The position numbers and the translations under genes are program-made. A model generated the notes under the pieces. The model worked only from the letters and a program-made list of their open reading frames with translations, was not told where the DNA came from and made no database searches. DNA of 64,000 nucleotides from Ilex aquifolium (lineage: Eukaryota > Streptophyta > Magnoliopsida > Aquifoliales > Aquifoliaceae). Positions 1-13,032 of the stretch are shown here, in pieces; position 1 is the stretch's first letter; each line of letters opens with the position of its first letter. The stretch spans positions 21,116,001 through 21,180,000 of the forward strand of contig OX637399.1 in assembly GCA_951799425.1 (NCBI GenBank), read 5' to 3'.

Positions 1-1190
1 CTTAGTGCAAAGTTGGCTTTCTAAAGGACTTGGACGTGTGTTTTGTTGGGTCATAAAGTGGTTCGACAAAGACTCAAGTGGCATGCAACGATTATGCCTC
101 TGGCTCAAGTTATTATGACTCCTCGACTTAGAGTATGTCCGTTGCTGTCAATGAATTTTTGCTCACTAATGTTATTATAAGGGAGGGTGCTCTGCGAAAG
201 GGGTACCAAGCCAGCCTCCCTAAGGAACCTTATGCCCTTAAGTCTTGTCACACCAAAGTAAGGCATGACCCCAACAAATGATTGCCGTAGGTGGAGGCAA
301 AGCATTCCAAAGTCTGAGACCCGAGATTCTGGGTCGATGATCAGTGGGACCCGTCATTGGTGGAAGCTCCATGCATGGCTGAGAGAGGCAACGCATGCAT
401 GTGCATGTTGGGCATGACCAATGTGTTGATTGAAGGCAACTCATGCATGGGCACGTTGGGCACAAATAAGTAAGGCTAGCCGGTGGACTCAAATTGTAGT
501 TGCTAGCTTGGAAGACTAAGCCATGAGTTTGGCATGGCTTGACACGAAGGTAAGGCAATTCAGGTGTTGTGGGCTCGCAAGGAAGGCATGTGCACAACAT
601 ATGAGGCGGTTTCGAACAGTTAAGACATATGAACTGCAGATGGTGGCAGTTCTAGATGGTTATTGGCATATGCATGACATGTGGGGCGGTTCTGTGTAGT
701 TGCTGGCATATGCACCACATGAGGGAGATGCTGGCATGTGCACACAGCATGTACAACAGTTATGGGCAGTTGTTGGCTGGGTCAGCCAGTAGTTGCTACT
801 GCCCCTGACATGATCAGTACATTGTGGGAGTGACAGAGGGACTCAGCTATGATCAACAGGTTGTGGGAAGCTTGTGGGTGAATCTTATTGTTGCTTTGTA
901 TTGCCTAGGCGGTTGGGCTTGTAATCGCCACTTTGTATGTTATTTATAGACATGCTTTGGGTTTGTAGTGCAACTAAGAGAGTTTGAGCACGTTTTGTAA
1001 GCAGACCCTAGCCGGTTTCCTTTAGGCTTCCTGAGAAGTAAAAAGTTTGGTCTTTTGGCCTGTAATTCTTGTGTGTCTGCTGTGAGTTTGTTTGCTTGCC
1101 CTTGTTCTGTTCATTGTGTGCACTTTTGTGAATGATTGTGTGCATTGGTTAAGATTGAGTGTTGGATCTTAGTATCATCACGAAACAGAA
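1..1190. other. TE-like fragment, probably LTR-derived
   Basis: This stretch is richer in G and C than the AT-rich DNA after about 1190 and has no convincing coding region. It repeats short motifs such as ggcatatgcaccacatg and ggcggtt within 600-780. Near 950 there is a TATA-like tatttataga, followed by about 230 bp of T/G-rich sequence that stops abruptly near 1190, which resembles the 3' part of a plant LTR. Neither a partner LTR nor a primer-binding site is visible, and the left end is cut by the window. The ORFs inside it lack codon-like structure and I do not call them genes. Confidence 0.3.
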
Positions 1191-4100
1191 AATTCGAATG
1201 AAATTTGACCTCGTGACAATTAGACATATTATTCTTTGACAATGATTGGACTTAAATGCAAAGACTTGATAATTAAATTTGTATTTCACCAAATGAAAGA
1301 ATAAATTTTAAATAAAAATAGTTACACAAATAATACAAAATAAAAAAATATTTAAATTTATAATTTTAGGACTCAAATTATCTCGAGCTGGACTCAAATT
1401 ATCTCGAGCCGATCCTACGGTCGAGTAAGGATGTCGTTTTTGACAATTCACTTGCCAAATTAAAGGACCAAAGCTTTAAAAACAATAAAAGAGAAATATA
1501 TCCTCATCAAAATAATGATATCTATGGACTTGGTACTGTTTTTTTCTAGTATTAGGACAAAAACATTTCACTAATTTTTTATTTTAAAAAAAGGGAAAAA
1601 GAGATTTGTTACATAGAAATTGATCAAGACATGACGTAAAGATAAAAGGTGAGTGGAAAGATATTAGTCAAAGGTCATTATCTTATAGGGAAAGATCAAC
1701 CTTATTCTTATACCAGTGAAATTAAAAAGAAAGGGTGTGTTTGGTTACCAGATAATTCGGACTAAGAATAGTTACGAGCCTATATCCCACATATTTCAAA
1801 CACTTATTCTTGAGTCTAATAACTAAAACTCAAATTAATGAACAGAGTTGTACTTATCAAAATTATTAGACCAAATTGTGTGACTCATTCATAATCAATG
1901 AATCATTAGTGAGAGTTAATCGGATCTAACAATCCAAAAATCTACACTAGTTTTATACAAAATTTGATAAAATTTTTAGCTAATGAACTATTGTTATAAA
2001 TTAAAGACTCTTACCACTGGATTGATGGTTCAGTGACTTGCAGTGTCTTATTTAGGATCCTTCTTGACTCCCGTGATGTTAATAATGTGAGTTCAATTCA
2101 CACGCACTTCTGTTGCTCCCACTGATAGTTCTGTGGTATGCGGATTAAGTTATAACTTAAATTGATCTTTGAGAGCACTTGCAGTTTGTCTCGTGTATTC
2201 GGGCCGCTATGATCATGTCCAGACAAAGTTCTATTCCAGTTGCCTCGTAGTACCATTTTTTCAAGTATAAATAAAAATAAATAAATAGTCTTGGAGGTGA
2301 AACGACTCAAAGAATGAATGAAATAAAACTTCACAAGACCAAAACACCCTCGTCACAAAAATGGTCAAATCTCATACATAAATCTTTGCTATCATCACCA
2401 CAGCCACAACCACTATCAACATAGTCATTGTCACTGCCACCATAAAAAAAAATAGATAAATGATATATAAATATGTAAAAAATATATGTTAGACAAATTA
2501 AAATTAATTCCCGTTTACATATTAATATTTAATATCTTGCTCACGAATTCCACTTATTTATCCCCTTGTGAGGCATTGGAATGTATTAGACTTATTTATC
2601 CCATACAATTTAACCTCGTATCCAAACAAGCCCAAAAAGAAGAAATCGAGGATGTATATAATATATGCAGAAACATTATGGATATAGTAAAAGGTTCCCA
2701 TCGAGTAGGCTGTTGGAAGGGGAAAAAAATGAAATGACCACCAAACCACCCAATAATGTCGTTGAAATTAGGTGTAAAAGAAGTTGAGAGTTGGTGGTCC
2801 AACTTTCATGATGAAGTTGAATTAAGTTTACACTAAATTGTATTTAATTAGCAGGTAATCAGCCAAATTTGGGGAAAGGAGAGAGAGAGAGAGAGGACTT
2901 TTTTTTGGTCAAGAGAGAGAGAGATAGTACTTGAAGAAGTCAAAAAGGGTTGAGAGGTCATTATGAGTGTTATTAAAAGGGTTGCCCACTATTTCATTCC
3001 CTCCATTCTCACATTCTATGTAGAGGGAAATTAGTTTAAAAGTAAACATTGCAAACACTCAAATGGCCACTCAAATGCTTCTGAAAAGTGATGCATGCAT
3101 GTGATGCTCATTATGCCATTCCATTGTCTTGCTTGTGGTTAATCAGTCACTCTAGTATTTTGTTTTTAAATAATCAGATTTTCTAATCTTACTTTACAAA
3201 AAAAAAAAGGTAATTGTCATATCACTATTCAAGTTTTAGCATTTTTTATAGTTTCATGTATTTTCTGTGGTATTCAATTTCATTTCAAAGTCAAAGAATC
3301 ATTTCACATACTTATTTTTCATTTTCTTGGTTACAACCCAAAACTCGGAAAGTTTACAATTATTCACAAACAACACGTATTTGAATCAATTAGAATATAT
3401 CTTTTGCGAGATTCAAACTTGGTACCTCGAGTAATTAAGTAACCCTTGAAATCTTCTCATTCAAAAGTGGCATATATAAAACTGGAAGCTCATGCCTGGA
3501 GGAAGCCCAATCCCCTTTACCCTTCCTCACTGAAGACATAGACTATATCTTGATCTTATTCTGATCCTGAAAATTTGATGCCCTAACCCCACCCTCATTC
3601 AATAATGCAAATGAAAGGGAATATTATGTCAATCAAATCAACATTATTACTAACTAATTCCAAAGGTTATGTCACGATTCGCTTACCGAATCGCATCTGA
3701 ATATGAATAATTTTGAGCTTAACTTCAAAAGAAGCATCACAAATATGGCAAAACTGTGGTCCAGCACAACTAATACTATTGTCCACTTTCTGTGAATGTA
3801 ATTTTTAAATTTAGGGTAGGTATTATTTTACATGTATTTTATTGATGGATTCCCTAGTTGGTATAGTGGAAATCCAATTAAAAGAATCAGAAAAAAGTCT
3901 TCTAAATTTATTTATTTTTTCAATTATTAGGTATCCTTAAAGGTGGCAGACCTCAGCCTAATGGAGCTCATACTTTTAAATAAGTAAATTGCATAATCTC
4001 CTCTTGGTGGTTTCCACATTATTTTCTGGATTCTTTTCAGAGTTGGAGCTTTGAAGGATTGATTAATGCCTAAATCACATGATTAAGGCATATTTTCAAA

Positions 4101-7100
4101 CAAGTTTTTTCAGTCTTAAATTATATATATATTCCCATGCTGTCATTGTTTGTACTTGCATGTTTTATTATCCATTTTTAATCCAAAGATGGGATAAGAT
4201 CAAAGACTAGGGAGGTAAAATTTATTCTTTACTTGCTTTTCTTTTGGGTTAAAAAACGTTCAAACGAAGTTTATCACCAAATCACATGAACCCCTTGAGT
4301 ATAAAATTCAGCAAATATCATCCCTGAGCTTGATATTTGTTTTTTAAGATATATATAGCCCCCGAAGTTGACGTTTATTTGAGCAATTGCTCAATTTTGT
4401 TGGTGCCAGAAAATTTGAGAACAAATTTTTCAACTAACCCCTGTGGAATCCACCTTCAGATCAAATAAAAATTACCCAAGGATTTTGGGACTAGAAAATA
4501 AGAAGGAGAAATTTCATTAAACCACAATAATTTTCAAAATATCAAAAAAAAAGAAAAGAAAAAGAAAACCACACAAACCCAAAAGATTTTTGGAGAATAC
4601 CCCCTCCCTCACCTCTTTCCACATACCATTATACAGACAACCTCTCAATCTCAAGCCACCATCACCAAACCTAACCGAATGCAACCACATGTCATGGTCA
4701 ATCACATTTTACAGTATTAACTATTAATCATAATTGCAAGGTTAAAAATATAGAACTACCTCTTCTAAGCAACTTGTTAGTAATTTTATTCACTCACCCT
4801 ACCTCCAAATGCATGGTCCAAAAGGAAAAAAAAATAAAATAGAGTGACAAGTGACAACAACATTTATTGAAATTTAGTGTGAAATGATGGACACTACAAT
4901 GTGAAACAAGATCGAATGTGGTACAAAATAATCCATGGGTTGGTGTCCTTATTTCATTCAGAGTGTAGGGTAGTGGATATGTGAATAGACATAATGAGGC
5001 TCATGAAAGTTGACCTTAATCACCAAAATGACAAAATGGGTATGTGCTGTGTTTTCATGGTGAATGATTATTTTGTGTTGTATATTGTGGGAGTCGGTTT
5101 CCATGTGTGCATGTTAGTGATCATATGCATGTGTTTGCATATGTGTGTCCACATTTGCATCCTCCATTGGGTTGGCCCATTTCCCTTTTGTCCTCTTTAT
5201 TCTCTTTCTTTCTTTCTAACTTATTTTTTCCATTGAGGATCCAACGGTTGGCCTACTCATCATTGCCTCGTCGCAGTTGTTCACAGATTCGAACTTCATT
5301 GCCCCCTCCTTCTGGTAACTAATGAACGTGTTCTTTTCATTTTCCAAGACTGGATATTTTCTACCCATGTCTATAAGAGTGTAACTTCTTATATTAATAG
5401 TCACGGACAAACTACAAATATTGATTAAATTTAGGAGATATAAACAAAAGTCGAATCCAAGACGTTTGAATGTATGACTCACCTAAGAATTAACTCCACA
5501 TCGCTCGACTGTCTGGGAAATTAGCTTAATTATTTTGAAAATTAGGGTTACTTACTTTTGCTTTTTGTGAAGGCATCAGAGGCAACCCTATTTTGACTGT
5601 ACGGAGGAGAGACTGCTTTAGTTAAACGTACGTAGGCCAGGATGCTCAGCTGCATGCTTCACAACACAACACAACACTCTCTGATCCTCTGCCTGCTTGC
5701 AGGTGCACGCACGAAATGAATACTTTTGTGTGTTTTTGCTCTTTTGGCATGGTGTGTCCCATTATTTTTTCAATAACGACTATGCTCCATAAGTTTCACA
5801 ATTTTCACCCTTCTAGTGAGTTTCAAATTTGGACTAGGTTTGTCCCGCGTAAAACACATTTTTTTATCGTGCTTAAAAAGTTAAAATATAAGTCGTAGTA
5901 TAAGCCGTTAGATTTAACGGTGTTGTGTTTTATTAGATAAATATCCACATATATGCATGAGATGATGTTAATGGTGTCAATCAAACTCGTATCATCCTTA
6001 AGGTACGTCATGTTAAAATTAGTTCAGAATATAAGCTACCATTTGAAATTAGATGGTTGGATTCAAATTGTGGTAAATTTGAATAGTATATATAGTCGTA
6101 TATGAAATGTGTATCGTGCGTGTCCACTTATTTATGAAGCATGTTTGACAGATCAATCCGATAATAATCAAAATCAATTAAAAGTCAAAGACAAATCTAA
6201 TAGATTAGTGTGGGGTTTAGTATTGGACTGAAAGGTCGTTTCAAGAATAGCTTTAAGAAATTTTCTTATACAGCTTCCCATGCAGGAATACGACAAAAAA
6301 TCATGAATTTGATTAGCCATAGTAGTTGAAGATTAGGCATTTGTTACATCACTAGTTATTAAATTCAAAAGTCGATCAAAACTTTTGCCATTGAAAACAA
6401 ACAAGACCTGGCCCTTGTCATGTGCTAAACTGTGTAGTACAACCCAACCCAACCCAACCACCAATTTGGTGAAATCAATACATCATACACGAAACAGGAG
6501 GAGTTTGAATTAGTGAAGTTAAAGCTTTATTGAGAAAACGATGTCTTTGATAGCAACAAAAACAGAGAGATATATGGTATGGTCTTTCTTATTATATTTA
6601 CTGATTACCAATCACGGAAATAAAAACTGGACCAACTGGGTATACTAATTCGTTGCAGGTTTTGATAGTATTCGACGTTTACATACATTTGTCGCCATGA
6701 GCCAAAATGACGTGTGATTTAGACGATACCCCTTACCACATATAGGTGAGTCTTCAATGTGTTCATAGAGGGGAATTTTGCATAATATGAGAAGTCTATT
6801 ATAAGGAGTAGTGGACCAAACTTTTCTATGCATGTGAAGTGTAAATGGTCTATGGGAGTCTGAGGGCGAGTGCATACTGGCTACTGAGATGTGAACCACC
6901 TACTCCAACTAAGGCTTCAGAGGGCCTGTCCTTGAGAGCTCATCGCAATTTTCTTGCAGCTTTGACTTACAAAATTTGCAGAGCTTAGGGTGCATGAACC
7001 CCAAGAGATCATCTCCAATTATGTGTTTTTCTTGTGCTTTTCATCTCCAATTATGTTTCAATTACGCAATCCCCAAGCCGCTAGATTCCAAGTTTTGAGC

Positions 7101-9290
7101 ATCCTAAGATATATTTACTTGACTCAATACATGTAGTTTACGAGTGATTTCGTGCATTCTCAGTTCACATAACAGCCACATATTCAAATGAGATGTGGTT
7201 AAAACAAATCGACAGTCATAAAAAAAAAAAACTTGGGTAAACCCCATATCACAGGATACTCCAACAGGGCTTATTTTGAAATGGATAATTCCTTACATCA
7301 TTTGTTTTCGTTGCAACTATATAAAGTTGAGAGTGTGTAATTATCCATACACTATTATTTGGAACTTGAACTCAATATTTGGATATACTAACAATGCACG
7401 ACATACGTTGCAGGTAAATAAATTATATATGTAATTAAATTAAATAATAAATTAGGTGTCAAATAATTAATTCATATTTTAATTATTACTAAATTTAATT
7501 ATTGATTTATTTTATAAGTTTTTAAGCAACTAATTTATCATTTATTTAGGTATATGTTAGACCCTTTTAAATATTTGCACATCTAATTATGTTATAGAAT
7601 TAATAATTTTTATTTTGTTAAATAGATTAATTAGATCTCTCTTATAATATTATTATTTTATTGCATACCAAAAAATAAAATAAAACATATATTTGACTAT
7701 AGATCATATAGATGTAAATAATTGTATTACTAATAAATGAGTTTAAAAGAATTTAGAAGTCATTATAAAAGAGTTCAAAATAAGTTGAAAGTTAAATATG
7801 TGTAAAAAATAAAAATATATAGGAGGGTATAATTGATCTTCTAATAATAATTAGGGATAAAATAGAAAATCAAAAGTTTTTCACAGATGCTGACATTTAT
7901 AAGTAGTATTGATATTGATATTGATTAATCACTGAAACTCTATCATCGAACCACTCCGGCTATATTTCTCCCAGTCAATAGAACTAAATGTTTCATATAA
8001 GAATTGCACGGTGTATCAATGCATGTGCGAAAACAAGTCCAATCGAAGTGAACTTCATAGATCAAAATCAAGTTTGTTACGATGTATATTTCATACAAAT
8101 ACAATACGGGCCCTCACACATAAAAGCTGAACAATTTGTCGCATGGATTGAGATGTTTTTTTTTCCAAAGTCACTGGGGGGGGGGGGGGGTGGGTGGGTG
8201 TTGCAACTGAATTATTGAGGTATTAAATTTGAAATAGTTAAACAGCATAGGATCTTATGTCAAAATCAAAATCTCATAAAGAGATGGGCCGGAGATTGTC
8301 CACTCTAAACCTAGACCTTTGGACCCAGTCATGGCTATGCATTTCCTAGTTTTGCCACAATAAAAAGCTAATCATATATACCTTTTCAAATAAAATACAC
8401 GTTTTAACCCATGAGCATAGTTTGTGCGTGATAGTGTGCATCCGAGGCTTACATTATAGCAACAATCTAAAGAACGTTTGGTTGAAATAATTGTACATTA
8501 TCAAAAAACTAACCACCACCCCTCCCCTAAAAAAAAAAAAAAAAAAGAAAAGAAAAGAATGGAGGGAGGGACTCTTTTAGTGGTGTGGTGTTCAATAGCT
8601 GGTATCCCTTGTTTAAAATGCAGCAAAAGATGCCTTGCAGAGAAGGGGGGCTACAAAATGTTTCATTGAACTGAGAAGTGCATTTGAACTGTAGTAAAAG
8701 TGCAAAAGTCACTTTAAAGAAAAAAAAAACAAGACAAAAAGCAAAGGTAAATTGGTAGAGTGGAGTAGGAGCAACTTTGAAATGGGGCCTGAGGAGTGTC
8801 TGTGAACCTTCTGCCATTGCTGAAAGTGTTTATGGTGGTAAGAGAGGACAAGGTACAGAAACATGCAGAACACTATCTTTTTTTTTCTTGCTAAAGTAGG
8901 GGCATTCATATCAGTAATCAGAAGACTCCCTTGCTTATACCTCAGCATTTTCAGTTTTTGTTCTCCAACACAGACCAGCTTTTTCTTGGTGATCAGAAAC
9001 ATGCTCTTTTTCATATGTTTTTTGTCTATTATGGATGAATGTATAATTTCCTCAAGAATATGCTCTCAAGTGCTGGCATGTCCAAAATCATGATACAGAA
9101 AGATAGGGGTAGCTAGCTAGCCTAATTCACCATGGCTTACCACAGCATATGACCTCACCTATTGTCACAGAGCATATACACTGTATTAAGCAATTTAGGA
9201 TAATGGTGAACTTAAATAAGTTACTAAAACCATTCTATAAGGAATGCATGGCGGGCTTAATAATCTCATGCAATATGCGGCATGCTGTGG
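1191..9290. other. Gene-free AT-rich intergenic DNA
   Basis: About 8 kb with no supported gene on either strand. ORFs are short, unrelated to any family I recognise, and full of low-complexity residues. The stretch holds poly-A and poly-T runs, short GA tracts near 2880-2925, and very AT-rich DNA at 7400-7900. A possible tRNA-derived SINE remnant lies near 2017-2330, with a B-box-like gagttcaattc around 2090. The minus-strand ORF at 6645-6899 has a non-random look but no recognisable domain. No promoter or terminator can be assigned. Confidence 0.6.
8176..8200 (+). repeat. Homopolymer G run followed by GGGT repeats
   Basis: Fifteen consecutive G residues (8176-8190) are followed by tgggtgggtg. 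The tract meets the simple pattern for a G-quadruplex on the plus strand. It lies in gene-free DNA, and its length is likely unstable and may be assembly-sensitive. Confidence 0.8.
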
Positions 9291-9470
9291 TCATGATTAA
9301 GGCTCGGCAATGGGACGGTTTGGGCCGGGCTTCAAGTCAATGGGTAATGTCCATCTTTGGCCCAGGCCTGTGGATGTTGACCGTCAACAGCTAGTGTCAG
9401 ACAAGCCACCCAAATGGGCCTATTTTTGTCAAATGTGTTCCACTTTTTTCGTCAGATTTGACATTTTTTA

Positions 9471-10757
9471 AAGGGTTTTTTAGGTGTGGGTACAATTTTT
9501 TAGACTTATTTAGGCAAAAGTGTATGGATAAGTTATTTATTCCATTAAGTACAATTTTTATAAAACTTTTTGTGTTTAGGTACAAAATTCAAATGAATTA
9601 AAATCATTTTTACCTAAACACCCTTCCTTAATTTATGCATTCTTAATTGACAGTTATATATCTAATCAAATATGTAAAGATTTCATTAGATTTTTTTACT
9701 ATCTCTCTCCTATTTTCTCTCCATCTCTCTCTCTCTCTTTCCCCTTTACTTTCCCTATCTCTCCCCTATTTTCTCTCTATTTCTATCATTGATAATTTAT
9801 TTTATTTTCAAATATGTAAATATTTGATTTATTTTTTCATCTCTCTCCCCAATTTTCTCTCTCTCCCCTTATTTTATGTAACAATTTCGCTCTCTCCCTA
9901 TTTTCTCTCTTTATTTATATCAACATTACAACAACATAATTACACTAATCAATTACACCAATCAGTTACAATTGACTTATAATACATCAAACAGTTATTC
10001 ATACATTCTAATAAAACCAAGCAGTTACACCAAACAATTACACAAATTTATAATATCAACTCAATTTGTCATTCAGTTGTTTACATAAACTTAATAGTTG
10101 CACTATTTAGTATCGCGACATCGTTACACCAATCTTATATATCAAATTTAGTATAATGATAAAGTCTTTTGTGTAATGATAAACCCAATTTGGTGTATAT
10201 AATTGATGTAACCATGTCGTGATACTAAATGATGTAACCCTTTGATTTATGTAAATAACAAAATGACAAATTGAGTTGGTGTTGTAATTTCGTATAATTG
10301 TTTAGTATAACTGTTTAGTTTATTAGAACACATGAGTAACTGTTTAGTGTATTATAGGGTAATTGTAACTAATTGGTGTAACTGATTAGTATAATTGTGT
10401 TGTGTAACATTGATATAAGGAGAGAGAAAAATGGAGAGAATAAGGAAATAAGGGGAGAAGGAGTGAGAGAGAGAGAAAAAATAAGGAGAGAGAGAGAGAT
10501 GAAAAAATTAAATCAAATATTTACATATTTAAAAAAAATTTATCAATATGAGAGAGAGAGAGAGAGAGAGAAATAGATAGAGAGAAAATAGGAAATAGAG
10601 AGTGAAAGAGTAATGAAGAGAGAGGAGAGAGAGTAATGGAGTAATAAATACCTTTTTAGTCTTTTTTCAAAAAAATGCACTTAAGGCAAAATAAGTTTTT
10701 TTAATGTAGTTTAGCTCAAATAAGTCTAAATTTTTGTACCGGCTTCTAAATTACTCT
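9471..10757. mobile_element. 1.3-kb foldback (long inverted repeat) element
   Basis: Two arms of roughly 600 bp are imperfect reverse complements, centred near 10160. Matching landmarks are ttagacttatttaggc (about 9500) against its near complement at about 10710-10725, the CT-rich block at 9700-9910 against the GA-rich block at 10420-10640, and tttagtatcgcgacatcg (about 10108) against cgtgatactaaa (about 10210). The outer ends share a degenerate aaagggttttttag-like motif flanked on both sides by T-rich sequence, so a 9-bp duplication is possible but not provable. There is no transposase. It is probably a non-autonomous Mutator-like or foldback transposon; the transcript would form a long hairpin. 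Confidence 0.65.
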
Positions 10758-10936
10758 TTTTTTAATTGTTTTCAAGTTTGATGGCCAAAGGCCGGGCTGT
10801 GGCCTATGTATTGGGCCTTAATGTGTCTTAAACAGGTCATCCCATGGGACCGATGGGCCCCATAAGCCCTATGGGAGGACGGCCAATTCATTTGGCCATG
10901 GGCTTTTGCCTAGTCTTATGGTCCATTTGGTAGGAA

Positions 10937-11581
10937 TAGGCCTGTCAAAGTCCAACACGACACGATTAACAGACACAAATCGACACAAATTAAGCGGGTT
11001 TGGATGAGATCTTAACTGGTTTTGGTGGTAAATAGGTTGACACACCAGACACATTTAATAAACGGGTCGTATTCGGCTGAGACCTGTCAACTCGTTTACG
11101 AGTTTAAATAAATTTAATATAATAATAAATTATATATACATAAAATAATGAATGAGTAAAAAAAAAAAAGTAAAGAAAACATTTCAAAAAAAAAAAGTAA
11201 GAAAATCAGTAGGAAAGAGAAGCTTTGAATTTTTGAGGCTTTGAATTGCATTTTCTTTGAATCCCACATCGACGGAGGAGTGGAGAGGGGAGGCTTTAGT
11301 TGCCTATAAAAAAAGTAGTGGACCTTCTCATTTTGGCTAACCTTTGAGGTGTAGCTTTCACATGGGCTTTTGGCTAAAACTCCTTCAATTGAGGAAAGTA
11401 TAGTTGGAAGCAAAATGGAGTGTAAAAATTTGTTAAAATAATATTTTTTTTGTTGTTTTTAAACGGGTTAAATGAGTCGTGTCGTGTATTAAATGTGTCG
11501 TGTATGAGTTTATTTTTTTTTCACCCGTCACCCGTTTAATCCGACACATAACCGTTTAATCCGACACGATTGACACCCCTA
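10937..11581. mobile_element. hAT-like non-autonomous element (MITE)
   Basis: The left end reads taggcctgtcaaagtcc. The right end, read on the other strand, is taggggtgtcaatcgtg, giving a TAGGnnTGTCAA terminal inverted repeat. Subterminal copies of aaacgggt and its complement acccgttt, plus cgacacga-type motifs, cluster at both ends. Flanking octamers are ggtaggaa and ggtagaag (6 of 8 match), consistent with a decayed 8-bp hAT duplication. There is no coding capacity. Confidence 0.55.
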
Positions 11582-11666
11582 GGTAGAAGAGATGAAAAAT
11601 AAAAAGGAAGAAAAATTAAGAGGGATGAACTTTTCATTCTTGGAGGAAGGAAATACTCTTTTCCTC

Positions 11667-12266
11667 CTCTTTGTTTGGTACGATGGATTTATTGTTTGGT
11701 ATTAAAAGAAAAATGGATGGAAAGAAAACAAAAATAATTTTTATTTACCATTATGTCCTCACATATAAAACACAGTTTTTTCTTTTATAAGTACACTTTC
11801 CATACTCAAACTGATTTTTCCAACAAAAAATGTACTTTATAATGTGGTTTGGAAAAAAAAACAAAAAAAAAAATAATGTGATTTGGAAAAACAGTACTCT
11901 CACAAGTTGAAAAAATGGATAAAATTAATTTGTTCAATTAATATTTATTTTGCAATCAGTTACACATGGCTAATTCCAAGCAAAACTCATCAAGTAAGGC
12001 ATTGTGCACACATTTGAAAGGACTTGCATTTAGGGGTATAATTGTAAATTAACTCAAACACACTCAAAAGGCTGCACTTTCTCTCCACTTTCTGCCCAAA
12101 TATGGACAGAAAAATTTTGGTGGGCGGAAGAGATTCTCTTTCCACCAATTTTTCCTTTCCTTCACCTTTTCCCTTGAAACCAAACAATGGAAAAACATTC
12201 TTTCCCTCCTATTTTCTATCCACCATTTTCCATCCACCCTATTTTCCATCATACCAAACACACTAT
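11667..12266. mobile_element. Putative MITE with tgtttggta ends
   Basis: The left end contains tgtttggtacgatgga (from about 11672) and the right end, on the complementary strand, contains tgtttggtatgatgga (to about 12261), a good inverted terminal repeat about 590 bp apart. Purine-rich subterminal DNA (ggaaag/ggatgg motifs) mirrors between the ends. There is no transposase and I could not fix a target duplication, so the superfamily (Mutator-like is my guess) is uncertain. Confidence 0.4.
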
Positions 12267-13032
12267 TAGGCATGCTGAGAGAGATGAGCTTGTATAACAA
12301 AGAAAGAACACACAATCAGCTTACTGAGTAATTAACTCAAGACCTTGCCTAGACAAAATGTATACGAGATAAAAACAATAGATCTGGAGGAATGGATGCT
12401 CCATATCATCAATTTTAAACTCTACAAGCAAGAAATCCGCGTACAATTCTACCAATCAAAGAAGTGGAAAATTTTAGAACCACCTCGATGATATATAGTT
12501 GCGTTAATGTACATTTGGAGGACATAAACAAAAAATTGCATGCAGATCCCTTGAGAAACTGGCTGCATAATTAAAATTCATCATGGAAAACTTGGAGATA
12601 ATGATAGAAATTGAACTAGTCAATCTCTGCTTAGTTGCTGAACATCTAAATTAGTAGTGTAAAATGGAGACATCTACTTATTCTTTCCAAAACAGTTCAA
12701 AAGATGGCATTTTTGAACAAATGGACTCTCTGACTTCATACTTTTATCCTTAATCCCCCTCAGAATACCATAGGGCTCATTCTTATTTTTAAAGTGAACA
12801 GACAGACCCTTTGCATATCATACACAAAGCACAATTGTCTCTTTGATATACCGTGTTTGAGCAGTTCTCCCTAGTTTTCACATTGAATTTACCTAAAATT
12901 AATCATTCGTGGAAGATAACATTAAAAGTGCACATGTTGAGGGCCACATAGAGAGCCCCCAAATTACATGGACAGTGAAAAACAACAGAAGAGTTAATGA
13001 AAATGTGGATGAGGTAGGGTGACTTTGGTATA
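12267..13032. other. Intergenic DNA downstream of the ligase gene
   Basis: No gene or repeat structure could be supported here. This is the 3' flank of the minus-strand ligase gene, so its 3' UTR and polyadenylation region should lie in the upper part, next to the stop at 13033-13035. Confidence 0.5.

Noticed and set aside
6645-6899. Minus-strand ORF of 84 codons (MVHISVASMHSPSD...)
   Set aside because: Non-random look but no recognisable domain, no introns or neighbours to support it; left as unannotated.
9300-10925. A larger hAT element enclosing the foldback, suggested by GGCCGGGC motifs at 9300-9420 and 10770-10910
   Set aside because: The putative ends match poorly and the flanking octamers agree at too few positions.
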